In this document: positions 34,764 through 46,135 of the stretch, piece after piece
Position numbering within the stretch: position 1 is the first letter of the stretch
Layout: every line of letters starts with the position of its first letter
NCBI GenBank assembly: GCA_947044405.1
Contig: CAMRHE010000063.1
Span: forward strand, 7,656,001 to 7,720,000
Direction of reading: 5' to 3'
Length of the DNA: 64,000 nucleotides
Source of the DNA: Leptodactylus fallax
Taxonomy: Eukaryota; Chordata; Amphibia; Anura; Leptodactylidae
Notes under the pieces: generated by a model
Seen by the model: only the letters and a program-made list of their open reading frames with translations
What the model was told of the DNA's origin: nothing
Database searches by the model: none
Position numbers and translations under genes: made by a program

Positions 34764-36819
34764 GTAAGGCTCACATCCAATTGGAATTTGGAAAAAAATT
34801 GTATTCAGGGTAGGGTTAATTTGAAAGGAAATCTTTTTGGAAGGTTTCCTTTGCGGACTTTCTGCCCCTATTATACCTATACGGAAAACGCCAACATTAC
34901 CGTAGGTATGATTGACATGCTGCGATTTTCAAAAAAAGTGGGTGTTTTCGGGATCAGCTTCCCTGAGCAGCACTTCTGCTTCACAGGCCATGTGACATCA
35001 TGTTCATCAGTCACATGACCTGGTGGCAGCTTAGTCCCATCCAAGTGAATGGCCTGAGCTGTGATACCAATCACAGCTTGGTTTTCTGTGAAGCAGCTTC
35101 AGCACTCACCCAAACGCTGTGGTCTCTTCAAACAGCTGATCGGCCGGGGTCCTGGGTGTCGGACCCTCAACGATCTTTAATGATGATCTATCCTAAGGAT
35201 AGGTCATCAATTAATAAGTCTGAAAAACCCCTTTAAGGATGTGTCCACACACTTCACTGCTGTATGAGGGCAACACTCGGCCTACCTGTAATGACCAATG
35301 ACGTCACCGTAGTTAAGGTAATGACTTAGCTTTATGTACAAAATTGTGCGGCCATTGTCCTCAGCGAGTAGGTGGGGTGGGGTTTTAACCATAGGCAGCA
35401 GAAGCGTATGGATGTCATAGAAGGGGTTAATAAAGCGTTCCAAGCATTTCCAAACAGGAAATTATCCCCACAAGGAAAATATAATCATAAATGTGTCTGA
35501 CCGCAGCGAGTCAGTAAGTCATGGGAAATATGTCCAAGTAGGCCAAAAATTCCAGAAAATACTAATAATTGTTGACTTTCCCAATTAAAAATATCCTTTG
35601 GGGGCGATTACTGCGCACCATGTGACTCAATGGACGTGAGCCGCGGACTTTACTGGTGGGGGAGGAATTAATTATTTTCTACTGGGGGCAATCTGTGCTT
35701 CACAGATGTTAGCTGGCTGAGACTTGTAGTTCTACAGAGAGGCTAAGGCTCATTGCACACGAACATATGCAGTAATGGGTCTGTGGCTGAACGGCATGGA
35801 TGATATCCGGATACTGCTCGTGTCTCCATGGAGCACAAGCTGCAAAACAGGCTGGAATGGGCCCCTGGGAGTTTTGCCCCATGGGACCCTAAACAAACAT
35901 TATAGGACACCTCTGTACATCTTTGCCTTAAATCTTGAATACAGTATATCGAAGGTATGGCAAGGCCTCGCAGAGTCCTATAGGCACAGTATACACAGCT
36001 CCGAGCATGTACAATATTTTGTGCTGTGGTTTTCAATCCATATCGCTTTTTCCTGAGTCATGTTCCAATAGCCGTAAAGGGCAGAAGTCACAGGATTACC
36101 TTCATGTTGGCAAAACTACTCAAATCTGCTAAAACATCTGATACAGGGTACAGGGTTGTCCTGATTTTCTCCATTCAGAACACATGCACACTCAACCAAG
36201 GTGAGCTTGCCTATGTAGGGGGTGATGGCGTTTCAGAGGAAGTGACAGTATTCAGCCCCAGCTTTGCAGATAGATAGTTTAGGGTCACCAGACCCCAGCA
36301 TATCACCCCTGCCCTGCAGATAGATAGGTTAGGGTCACCAGAACCAGCATATCACCCCAGCCCTGCAGATAGATAGGTTAGTGTCATCTGAATCACACCC
36401 CCTAGGGTCACTGTTTTTTCAATATGCAAATGAGTTCGGTGGAGCAGCGAGGGCATTGCCATTGTACCATAGAGCTTATATAGTGACAAAAATATCAGCA
36501 ATGGAGGCAGCAATTCACAAGGGGAAAACACCATTAGATTCAGTGAACCTATCTATCTGCGGGGCCAGGTTTGGATACAGACTCCCTTTTAAGCTACTTT
36601 TGAGAATTTTGGATGGTTATCGTAGACACTCTTGTTCTCAATCCTTAATACAGTGAACTTTTCCTATTACATTTATGGTATAACTCCTCTTTATATCCTG
36701 AACTCAGTGTACATTATAGTGCACTCTGCCTCCTACTATAGAGGAAGAAAAGGAAATTATTAATTTTTTTTACTAATTGTCATCATAATAAACTTTTTTT
36801 CAATTTTATTTTTTTGTAG
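34764..36819 (+). other. Intron (2.1 kb)
   Basis: 34835-34945 repeats part of the dispersed element seen at 3630-3730 (GCGGACTTTCTGCC, ATTGACATGCTGC). 35130-35236 is one arm of a 20596-type MITE ending in ACCCCTTTAA. 35746-35840 is a CACACGAAC-type repeat. 36257-36592 is a TTAA MITE with three tandem subterminal units. No further exon seen. Confidence 0.6.
36257..36592. mobile_element. TTAA MITE copy, left segment in three copies
   Basis: Same family as 10052 and 59897. Three tandem units of GCAGATAGATAGGTTAGGGT followed by CACCAGAACCAGCATATCAC occupy 36257-36390. The inner part (CAATATGCAAATGAG, GAGGGCATTGCC, AATTCACAAGGGG) follows, then a shortened right arm ending GACTCCCTTTTAA. The left TTAA terminus is missing. 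Confidence 0.75.
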
Positions 36820-36899
36820 CCAAGCGAAAGCTATGTACTCCTGTAAAGCAGAGCACAGTCATGAATTGTCTTTCCCACAGGGGGCGATATTTACTAATG
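36820..36899 (+). CDS. ARHGAP42: ARHGAP42 exon, first half of SH3
   Basis: Completes Arg, then encodes [20 protein letters not shown] and GAIFTN, residues 619-646. AMYSC is the ALYDY-like strand and ELSF the acidic RT-loop region of the SH3 domain. 80 bp, phase 2 start and phase 1 end. Acceptor AG at 36818-36819, donor GTAAGT at 36900. Confidence 0.97.
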
Positions 36900-37848
36900 G
36901 TAAGTCTGCTTTATATTGTATAATACACCTTGCTTCTGGATTGTTACAGATCTTTTACTTATCTTATAGCTGTTATATTCTCTCTTAGACCAAATCCAAA
37001 AGCATTTAATTAACTCTTTCATGTTGACACTGGTTTTTTTCACATTACTCACTCTTACGCTTTTCAGGGGTTATACATTGTATTCAAAAAAGTCTGCAAC
37101 TTTTTGATATACTGTTTAATTCATCATATCTAAGAGAGCGAGAGAGAGTTTGTCACAATTGTAGCCATTCTATGCAATTTTATGAAGACTACTCCAAGCC
37201 AGCGTGGTGATTGGCTGATCGTGGTAGGTCGATTATTCTCACCCCCGACAATCGGCTGCCATTGCCAGGAATGCATTTCACTGGTTGTTTGCAAAATGTA
37301 ACATGACATGGTGGTTACTGATGGATGGCCTTTTACATCATATATGGATGCACTAGTTCCTCCAGAATGGAAGCCACGACTCGCTGTCAGTTCTGCTTCA
37401 TAGGGGGTAGCTGGGACAAGGGATCTTATCTCCTCTATAACATTCATATGTCCGAATAGGGCAAACCGACAAGGGTTGTGTTTGTAGAGTAGTTAAAAGT
37501 AGGTGTCCCCTGATCTGGTGTGGATCCACTAGGTGGCGCTGCCCTGGCTCTGGGGTCCATGTCACCTCCGTTGACTGTTACTGTTAGACACCACCCCTTT
37601 TGTCCATATGAGACCAGGTGGGCTATGGTTAAAGTTGCATTTAGGAGAGATATTTAGTTACTGATTGGACCTTGCTACAACCGCAGATCCCAGGACAATG
37701 GAGTGTTAGCTTTGTCCATCATATATGTGCAGCCACCCAGTGGTTGTTTTGCGAGTTGCAGTCTTTCAAGGGTTTTGCTAGCATGTGGAGATATTGTATT
37801 GAATTAGTTTCATATGAATTTGGCGTCCTTACCCAAATTATAGCTAAG

Positions 37849-38251
37849 TTAAAGAGGACATTTCACCTCCTCAATTAGTTCGAGCTCTTCACATCCTTTA
37901 GTAAGCACCGCTCCACTGATTCCAGCACAGGTGGTTTTTTTTCTCTAGCCCTCACCATTGCTGAGCAATCAATGGTGTTAGTTTTGGTGCCTGATATGCT
38001 AATTAGATTCTCTACTGTCAGGTGGGCAGGATTAGGCAGGGCAAATAGTGGGGTGTGATTCTGAGCATGGACACTGGCTGCCTCTGATTGGATCTCTGAA
38101 TCACGCCCCCTGGCTGATACTGCCCACCTGACATTAGAAAGTCTAGATAGCAGATCAGGCACCAAAACTAACTGCACTGATTGCTCAAGAAGGGTGCGGG
38201 CTAGAGAAAAAATTCTAACTGTGCTGGAATCACTGGTGGGGCAGCTATTAA
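37849..38251. mobile_element. TTAA MITE, 403 bp
   Basis: TTAA at both ends. The arms are inverted (CACTGATTCCAGCACAGGTG on the left, CTAACTGTGCTGGAATCACT on the right), with TTTTTTCTCTAGCCC and GGGCTAGAGAAAAAATT also mirrored. Related to 14625-15016. It abuts the next MITE at a shared TTAA. Confidence 0.7.
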
Positions 38252-38700
38252 AGGGAGTGTGTCACCAGAACCAACATATTAACCAACAGATAGGTAGACC
38301 AGGATAACCTGAATCACACCCCTTTCCCCTTTTCATTCAGTGCCTTCATTGGCCAGATATCGCTGTTGTTGTCATTATGCAGATGAGTTCTTATGGAAAA
38401 CACTGTTTGATTCAGGTGACCCTAAACTATTTATCTTCGGGGCAGGGTATATATGCTGGGATCTGGTGACGCTAACCTATGGATCTGCGGGACATGGTTG
38501 ATATGCTGGTTCTGGTAACCCTAATCTATGTATCTGCAGGGCAGGGTTGATATGCTGGGATCTGGTGACCCTAACCTATGTATCTGCAGTTTAGGATTCA
38601 TATGCTGGGATCTGTTGACCCTAACCTATGTATCTGCAGTTTAGGATTGATATGCTGGGATCTGGTGACCCTAACCTATGTATCTGCGGGACAGGGTTCT
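38248..38700. mobile_element. TTAA MITE copy, right segment in about five copies
   Basis: Left end TTAAAGGGAGTGTGTCACC with a single-copy left segment, then the inner part, then about five tandem units of TGATATGCTGGGATCTGGTG followed by ACCCTAACCTATGTATCTGC from about 38445. The final TTAA terminus is missing. Relative to the 10052 copy, the opposite arm has expanded. Confidence 0.75.
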
Positions 38701-38954
38701 GAAGGATGAAAAGAGTGGAGATGTTGAAAGGTCCACGTGAAGTGTGGACACATCTATAGGTTAGACAGAACAGTCAGTCTGAAGGTCAGGTTTCTACTGT
38801 GTTCAGTACAGAGAGGAATGCCTCGCATAGTACCAAACCCTCATGTCAGGGCAGTCAGGAGGTGATTTCCCCCTCTGTATGTAAGCAAGAGTATTTCCAC
38901 TGAAAGCGGGCAAGGATATTGAAAATGGTGATATATCTCCCTTTGTCCATCCAG

Positions 38955-39043
38955 TGTACAGATCTGTGGAACCGGGCTGGCTGAAGGCGACCTTCGAAGG
39001 CAAGACTGGATTAGTTCCAGAGAATTACGTTGTCTACCTCTGA
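38955..39043 (+). CDS. ARHGAP42: ARHGAP42 last coding exon, end of SH3 and stop
   Basis: Completes Val, then encodes [20 protein letters not shown] and PENYVVYL, residues 646-674, ending with TGA at 39041-39043. GWLKA holds the SH3 ligand-binding Trp and PENYV the conserved Pro and Tyr. The protein ends at the SH3 domain, as in GRAF relatives. Acceptor AG at 38953-38954. Confidence 0.97.
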
Positions 39044-40239
39044 TGATGGGTGTTTAGACAGCGCTATCTTCATGGTATCCATGGTGACGAATAAGAAGAC
39101 GAGGACTGTATCTAATAGGGATGCAGTGATTAACCAGCATTGAAGGTCTTGGTCGGCTTTGACTTGAGGACTCTTTGAGTGACTGTCCATTGCTTGACTT
39201 GAGGCTTGCTATGAAGAATTTAGAATTGCAATCGAGTATAATATATATAAATCTATGTATTTGATGCTATGTACATGTCCAGAAATGATCAAAGCCTTGA
39301 GATATGTGGTACTGACCGAGAGGATGTGCACTGACCACCGGTACCCCACCCACCAATATCTTGTCTACACTATATGCAGAGGTGCATCTTGAAGCTTCTG
39401 GGTCTTTGTACAAAAATTGTAACAAGGCCCCCCTATATGGCAGGGGGGCCTTTGGCAGCAGTGCATGCGTACAGATGAGTCCTTCCTTACCTCTCTTCTT
39501 AGCTGGACAGTGTATCATGAGATGAGCAGCTTTTTGCGATATGATATCACAAAGTGATATTCTATGTGCTGCCACCCAGTATCTCCGCTTTGAATTGCAG
39601 CCTGTCAAGGGTTTTGCTAGCCTGTTGAGAAATTGTATTGAATTGGTTTCACGAGACATTGAAGTCCTTATAGAAATTAGAGCTAAATTAAAGGTGGACA
39701 CATCAGTACATCTGCTATTTATGCGCCCCCCTATAGATACACTCCTTAACGTACGACATTGGTGTGAGGTTGGATGATGGGACTAAGTGCATCTCCTTTT
39801 TCTGTAAGGATAATTGACATTTATGGTGACTATATTTTTATTTTATCTTCACATTGTTGTAACTATTATTATATGATTTCTTGTACCTGCAGACCACTAT
39901 TGTTGCCCTCCATGAAGGCTTAAGGTATTATTGAGATTTTCTACATGCTTCGGTACATTTTACACATATGAACCGTTTTACGGAAGAGTAGTCACCTGAC
40001 AATATAAGAAACCTCTCCATTGGCGAGAGAGAAGGTGAAATATACATCTGAATGCAGTTCGGGAGGAAGTAGTGACATCATCAGGAAGTAGAGTGATGTC
40101 ACTTTGAATTGATTGAAGTATATCCAATCTAATATGAAAGGGACTTGGCATTTACAAAAATTGTAGTGCAGACTGAGAACGCCATAGGCCCCCAGGCTTG
40201 GACTAGTGACATCACTGTGGATCACCTGTCAGAGCATCC

Positions 40240-40942
40240 TAAATCGTACCTAAAGTTTCCAACAACTATTGAATTTCTGGTAGCATTTGTTTCATTGATA
40301 CATTTTGTGATCTATTTTATTAACAGATTTTGGCTCCTTTGTGTGAAATCCTGCACCAAAATCCACTTTCTGTCCCTTCTGTATTCCTTCTTCTTTTTCT
40401 GTCGCTGCTTCTCACTGGGGAAGCTGAGGCTGGGGGCGCCACTTCATACATTTCTATCTTGGGCAGTATAAAACTTATAACAGTGTGTCTGGTGCCATAT
40501 GAATGATGGCATTCTCTTCTTGAAAACACAGTCTAAAATGGCATATTTACTGTATATGTAGCCACAGCTGCTCCCAATGCTGACTGTGCTTTCCGCTGTA
40601 AATTATAAAGCTGTCACGTGATCTTGGTGCCATATGAAAGATGAGAATCTCATTGACATATATGACACCAGAACCACAGGTCTATGTTTTTATAGCCCAA
40701 GATATAAGTATTTGAAATCATCCCCTCCAGCCTCAGCTTCTCTGCATTACACCATACCCCCACTTACTCAAAGTTAACAGCAGTGAAGATTTCTGCTGCT
40801 TATAACAGGAGAAAGAAGACAGAAAATTGATTTCAGAGCAGAATTTCACACAAAGGAGCCAAAATCTGTTAAAAATATATATTACAAAATGTATTAATGA
40901 TACAAATGCTGCCAGAAAATCAAAAGTTTAGTTACACTTTAA
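40240..40942. mobile_element. TTAA MITE in the 3' UTR, second copy of 33605 family
   Basis: Right end AAAGTTTAGTTACACTTTAA is intact and the left end is degenerate. The inverted arms of about 100 bp contain AACAGATTTTGGCTCCTTTG on the left and CAAAGGAGCCAAAATCTGTT on the right. Inner TGGTGCCATATGAA and a mirrored TTCATATGGCACCA stretch extend the stem. Confidence 0.75.
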
Positions 40943-42067
40943 TACTAGTCTTTCCCATAGACTGCCTTATACAGGGTCCATTGCGAGTCTTATGGTGGCA
41001 CATGCAGTGGTGGAGCAGCTTAGTGGCTACACTGCATTACAGGAGATGTAGCTTTTACCTCTATTTATTTTTTTTTAATCTAACCCTCAAAGTTATTTAT
41101 TTTCCAGTTGTTTTTGGATACGTTCACAAGAGATTTCTTAAAAATTAAAATCCGTTCCTTACTCCTGAATGGATTGTTTTAGTGGCAAGTATGGGGATTT
41201 TTTGCCACTGATGAATACATAGTTGACAACAAAATCTTATCCCCGCCCCTAGGAATTCCTCTATCCTGCCCAGTAAGGCTATGTTCACATCTGTCTCCGT
41301 TCTTTTGGTCTATTGCAGGACTTTTTTGTTCAGAATTTCTGCTGGACTTTGCGCCTAAGCCTGTGAACGGAGAATCCACAAACAATCCACTTCGAGGGTT
41401 AATTTTTTTTTACCAAACCACACCCCCATTTATGGTTGACCTGCCTACATGACATCATATCTACAATTAATTATGCAAAAAGGTCTAATGCAATAAGATT
41501 TACGGTAATCCAAATCCATAAGCCTCACAATGGCTACCTACGAGCCATATTAAGTAGGCACCTTTAAAACTATCATGGAGGTCAACATAAGTGGAAACCT
41601 TCATGTACATTGCTCCATGTCGCCACCTGCAGGTTAGGAGGTGTAACATGACAAAAACAGGGCCATTATTCAGATTATATAACTGTTGACTGACTACACA
41701 AACCTTAATTTCTGCAGTCCGTGTAGACATTGAAGTGGTTGTTCTGGATTACAAAAAGGCATGACAAAAACAGCGCCACTTTTGTCAGTTGGCTGTGCCT
41801 GGTGTTGCAGTTCATTCGTACGTGAATGGGGCTGAGCTACAATACCAGATACAGCCCATGGACATCAGTGATGTTGTGATTTTCTCATTCTCAACAACCC
41901 CTCTTAAGTCTTTCGCGGCAAAGCTAGAATTTCTCAAGATTTCCGTTAACTCACATGTACAATTCTATTTTATTTAGAAAACTCAATTGTTATCTATGTA
42001 AATAATTGCACCTAAAACCGCACTGTATATGTACTCCAGTGTATAAAATGTAATGTATAAGTTGTGG

Positions 42068-42073
42068 AATAAA
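42068..42073 (+). terminator. Poly(A) signal AATAAA
   Basis: AATAAA at 42068-42073 is followed about 18 bases later by the GT-rich GTGATGTGTG (42091-42100), the usual layout of a vertebrate cleavage site. Cleavage would fall near 42085-42092. This is the best candidate end for ARHGAP42. Confidence 0.6.
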
Positions 42074-42137
42074 CCATATTTATAAGAAAAGTGATGTGTG
42101 AAAAGCTATGTGTATTAAACAAGTCACTTTGTGTGAC

Positions 42138-42768
42138 TTAAAGGGAGTCTGTCAGCACAAAATTTAGACTAATCACAGTACAATGATTTACAATGTTTAC
42201 AATGATGTAGTTCTTATTCAGAACCGCTGCTACATTCTTGTAAAAATCGTCCTTTTACCCCTATGAAAATGAGCAGAAACAGGCTTTAAGGGCGTGGCTT
42301 TGCATCAATCTGATTTAGGGGCTTTGCTTTCCATTGTTGGGCTTCACTATCTGCTGCTGCTAACTGCTGCTCAGCTCCGCCCCCTCTAGTTGACTGACAT
42401 CTTTCTCCCCGCCTCAGCACACAGTACTGACTGTACTCTGCATGTCTGATGTCACACTACCTCCATCTGAAGCCGGCCTCCTTCACTTCCGGGCGAAGTG
42501 TGCGAAGGCCGAGGAGAGCGATATCAGTCAACTAGCAGTGGTGGAGCTGAGCAGCAGTTAGCAGCAACAGATAGTGAAGCCCATCGATGGAAAGCAATGC
42601 CCCTAAAGCCCCTTATCTGCTCATTTGCCTAGGGATATTAGGACAGCTTTTACAAGAATGAAGTAGCGGTCCTGAATAAGAAATACGTCATTGTAAACTG
42701 TGCTGACAGCCCTACAAGGTACTGTGATTAGTTTATATCTCAATTTTGTGCTGACAGACTCCCTTTAA
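42138..42768. mobile_element. TTAA MITE, 631 bp
   Basis: Starts TTAAAGGGAGTCTGTCAGCA and ends TGCTGACAGACTCCCTTTAA, a perfect 20-bp inverted repeat including TTAA. The inner arms are also inverted (CTGCTGCTAACTGCTGCTCA on the left, GAGCAGCAGTTAGCAGCAAC on the right). It lies immediately downstream of the ARHGAP42 poly(A) site. Confidence 0.85.
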
Positions 42769-42869
42769 AGGCCATGCTATGCTGCCCTACAAATCAGTAT
42801 ACAAAACTGTGCCTCTACTGCCACCTGTGGGAAGTTAGCTACCATATAAATTGATGTTCAGCACTCAAA

Positions 42870-43215
42870 GCAGTGTTGGCCCCCCCTTTTTTTTATACTG
42901 ATGACCAATCTGCAGCATAGGTCATCAGTATCTGGCCAGTAGGGGGATGACGCCTGGACCCTGCATCGATCAGCTGTCTGCCTCCCAGTGCTGGAAGCTA
43001 CTGCACTGGACAAGGCCTGTAGCAGCTCTGGTATACAGTGTACAGGGCTCCAGCCGTGGCCTATTACCTGAATAGGAGCATAGCTGCTTCCAGGCCTGTC
43101 CAGTGCAGTAGCTTCCAGCACCAGAGGCAACCGGATCAGCTGATCAGTGCAGGGGCCATCAATCGGATACTAATGACCTTGTGGCTAGGTCATCTATATA
43201 TAAATAGCCTTTTCA
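42870..43215. repeat. Palindromic repeat centred near 43040
   Basis: Inverted arms include GGAAGCTACTGCACTGGACA on the left and TGTCCAGTGCAGTAGCTTCC on the right, plus GATCAGCTG stretches on both sides. Ends resemble the 20596 family (AGGTCATCAGTAT, CTAGGTCATC). The outer ends are eroded. Confidence 0.6.
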
Positions 43216-43343
43216 ACAGGCCTTGCAACGTGGGTTCAGCATATAAGCCAAACCAGAAAAAACTTCCAATAGGAAGTGTCTTTTATTTTTTGGTAGAGAT
43301 TCTGGTTTCCTATAACCCAACCAAGTCAAGTTGCAAAACCTAT

Positions 43344-44476
43344 TTAAAGTGCACCTCCGATTATAAAAGCACTTTTTAAATATGAATAAGAAAATTTGTG
43401 ATAAATCTTATTAAAGACATCTGTTTCCTTCTCCACTTATCAGGCTGCTCTCCTCCTCCTTCACAGACTCTTTTCTCTAATAGTACATGTATCCATATCC
43501 AGTATCACACACACACACAGAAGTTTATGGAGAGGAAGGGGGAGGCTGCTACTGGCTAATTGATTTATTGCCTCATTATTTATAGTGGTAGAGAGACTTC
43601 TTTAACCAAAGGGCAAACAGTGCATCTACCCTCTCAGCTGCCCAGCCAGATATAGCAGGACAGTCTGCATCTCGGGGGGCTGTGCCGCTGTTTCGGGTGG
43701 CAGGTCATGATTTGAACCCTACCTGTCCTCGTCCTCAGTCCATAGGAATGGGGCAAGGTGAGCATGTATTGGTTTTTTTTTTTCCCTGTATTGAATTGTG
43801 TGATGTCCCACTGAGGGGGCATTATACTGTATGGGGCCAGAATAGAGGCATATGACTGTGTAATAGTCCACTGGGGATCATTATATTGTATGGGGCCACT
43901 GCAGGGGCATTCTAATGTCTGATGGGCCACTGGGGGAGCATTATACTGTATGGGGGTCACTAAGGAAGCATTGTACTATGTGGGAGCCCTTGAGGGGGCA
44001 TTATACTTTGTGAACTATGGAGGAATTATCACTGTATGCTATACATTAAAGGGCACTATTACTACTGTGTTACGGAATGGTAGGAATAAGTAGGATTACA
44101 AGAGACATGGGCAGGTTAGGCGTACAGCTTAACGGGAAAAAAAAATTGTTATGGCGCAATGTGTGTCGTGCCGCACATGTTTTTGGATCTTCTGAAATTG
44201 GGAGGAATGTTTAATTGGTGGTGATGGTGGGGGCACTTATGGAACCTTTACACTGACCCTGGTGGTAGAGCACTATCTTACAAGATATAGTAGTGTCACA
44301 GTGTAGCAGAGTGTCTTTTCTCTGCCTCCTCCATAGACTTCTATGTGAGAAGTAATTCAGCCCGATAAGTAGAGAAGGAAGCATTTCTCCTTAATAAGAT
44401 ATATTACATAGTTTCTTATATTCACCTGTACTATCCATTTATGAAAAGTTGGTTTATAATTTAAGGTACACTTTAA
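43344..44476. mobile_element. TTAA MITE, 1133 bp, with internal tandem repeat
   Basis: TTAA at both ends. The termini TTAAAGTGCACCTCCGATTA and the mirrored AATTTAAGGTACACTTTAA extend into arms of over 100 bp (TTCCTTCTCCACTTATCAGG on the left, CCCGATAAGTAGAGAAGGAA on the right). The interior holds a degenerate tandem repeat of GGGGCCACTGGGGGAGCATT ATACTGTAT-type units (43790-44040). Confidence 0.75.
43790..44040. repeat. Tandem repeat, GGGGGCATTATACTGTATG type
   Basis: About six degenerate units, near 35 bp each, of GGGGGCATTATACTGTATGG followed by GGCCACT. The same motif, with GAGCATAATACCGTGTGCAG wording, makes up the array inside the hAT-like element at 50415-50775. Confidence 0.65.
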
Positions 44477-46059
44477 GGGTGAAACACCAGCCTATAGGGT
44501 AGGTATCTTCCAGTAGTTTGCTCTAGAGGCACAGGTTTCCTTTTCTGCAGAGAGAACTAATTTGCATACATGTCCTTTAGAAAATGTTGCATTATTTAGT
44601 GTTGGATATGGAAAGAAAGTTTGGCACATATACAAAGAGTTGCATAAAATCAGATTAACATATACCTACTGTATCCCTAGAATGTCATGGACATGAACTC
44701 TAAATAAAAAGGGGAGGAGGGGGATGAGATGTAACAGGAAGGGGCATGTGATTGGCTTCAGCACAGCAATGACATCACACCAGGAAGGGGCCACCCACTG
44801 AGCCAATATGGAGAGAAAAAGACCCAACATATACAGGTGACACACCATTTCTGAAATTTTGCACACATTTTGACTTCTTTAGGCTATGCAGAATGCTGAT
44901 TGAAACCATGGATGCAATGGACGCCATTTTTAGGTAGTGCGGGGATAAGTGTTTTCATTGTTGTTTTCCATCTGTCTGCAGAGATCCCAGTCTTTGTCTT
45001 TTCTGCTCACAATCTTGGGTTGTTGAACTGGACGACCACATTGAGATAGAGGAAATTTTCTTTCCCCTTATATTATTGTTCACCACGATTGCCTTCCATG
45101 ATCATGTGATGTCACTACAGTTGCTACTTCTTTACCTTTCCTCTTGGTTCGACATATCCTAAGATGAGTGGCACAAGATGACCAGCTTTTCAAAAAACAT
45201 GATTTTGCAATACTCTCTGGAGAGTTATGTTATATGTGTCCATATGTGGCCACCTAGTGGTTGTGATGTGAATTACATCCTGTAGAGAATTTTGCTGGCA
45301 TGTTGTTTTAACATATTGAATTTGTGCGGGGGTAGACACATCTTACATAGTGGGGCAGATTTACTAATAGTGTCAAAGTTTTACACCGTGCAAATTAAAC
45401 TAGACAGGACTAAACTGCACCAGATTTATTAAAGTGTGTGATGCTGTTTGATAAATCTGGCATATTGTTAGGCTGTCTAGTCTAACATTACGCCACTAAC
45501 TAGTTGGCTTAAAAATTCTTGGTTCATTTTTGGTGCAAAGTGTCACAATTTAGGCCACGCCCTTTCCCGACAGACCACACCCCATTGTCTAAAACAGTTG
45601 ATGTGGCACATATCATGTAAGACAGTTTATTGACCCACTTACGTCAGAACTCTGGTGCATTTTGCTTGAGGAATCTCCCCCGTTTTTGTAAACACCGGAC
45701 TTGTGCATTAAAATTCAATTTTGATGTTTATTATGGAGAATAAACAATTTTGTTCAATGAAATTCTGCAAGTCACAGAATAATTCCTGCATATTCTATGT
45801 AATAAATGAGCTTGGTGTCCTTACCAATGACTGAGAACAGCTTGTGCCTAAAAATTCTATGGAAATGTCTGTGCAGATGTCGATTTCCTTTATAAATTAC
45901 GTAATATTGTACAAGGTGAGTGGAGCAGAACGCATTGTGTAACCGTAGAAGGGACAGAAAAAAAAATCCAGTTTTATTTAACCCCTTACAATAGTTTAGT
46001 ACAGATCTACCCTAAGCTTGTGTTACCTTCATGCCCATCATGGCTCAAAAACCTACTTG

Positions 46060-46135
46060 TATGGGGCAGTGACCCACAATATCTGTAAAGCGCTGCGGAA
46101 TATGTTGGTGCTATACAAGTAAGCAAAATAAAACC
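46060..46135. repeat. Probable retroposon 3' tail
   Basis: Contains TGTAAAGCGCTGCGGAATAT followed by GTTGGTGCTATACAAGTAAG and an A-rich end. I recall this AAAGCGCTGCGGAATATGTTGG wording as a common 3' tail of dispersed retroposons in frog genomes. The body of the element is absent, as expected for a 5'-truncated copy. Confidence 0.5.

Larger units (their letters stand above)
36900..38954 (+). other. Last intron (2.1 kb)
   Basis: 37724-37848 is a repeat (GGTTTTGCTAGCATGTGGAG) that recurs at 39560-39690 and 45240-45330. Two TTAA MITEs sit side by side at 37849-38251 and 38248-38700, sharing one TTAA. 36,960-37,720 shows nothing recognised. No further exon seen. Confidence 0.65.
1..42092 (+). 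other. ARHGAP42: ARHGAP42 (GRAF3) gene body, 5' part missing
   Basis: Eighteen exons with AG acceptors and GT donors join in phase into 674 codons plus a stop. The translation follows the GRAF-family order: end of BAR, PH, RhoGAP, Ser/Pro-rich linker, SH3. Wording such as [27 protein letters not shown] and the C-terminal PENYV fits GRAF3 (ARHGAP42) better than GRAF1 (ARHGAP26), GRAF2 (ARHGAP10) or oligophrenin-1, as I recall those proteins. The known mammalian role is GTP hydrolysis on RhoA at membranes, notably in smooth muscle, where it lowers contractility. The promoter, first exons and most of BAR lie upstream of the window. No frameshift or premature stop was found in any exon. Confidence 0.95.
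39044..42092 (+). other. ARHGAP42: ARHGAP42 3' UTR (inferred)
   Basis: Runs from the stop codon to the first AATAAA set in suitable context, at 42068. It contains a dispersed repeat at 39560-39690 (copies at 37724 and 45240), a TTAA MITE at about 40240-40942, a fragment of the GTTCACATCTGTC family at 41275-41400 and a GTTGCAGTTC repeat at 41786-41880. The extent is inferred; earlier alternative ends, such as an ATTAAA near 39685, cannot be ruled out. Confidence 0.55.

Noticed and set aside
39267..39701. 144-codon minus-strand open frame in the 3' UTR
   Set aside because: No recognisable domain, overlaps a dispersed repeat present at 37724 and 45240, and has no splice or promoter support.
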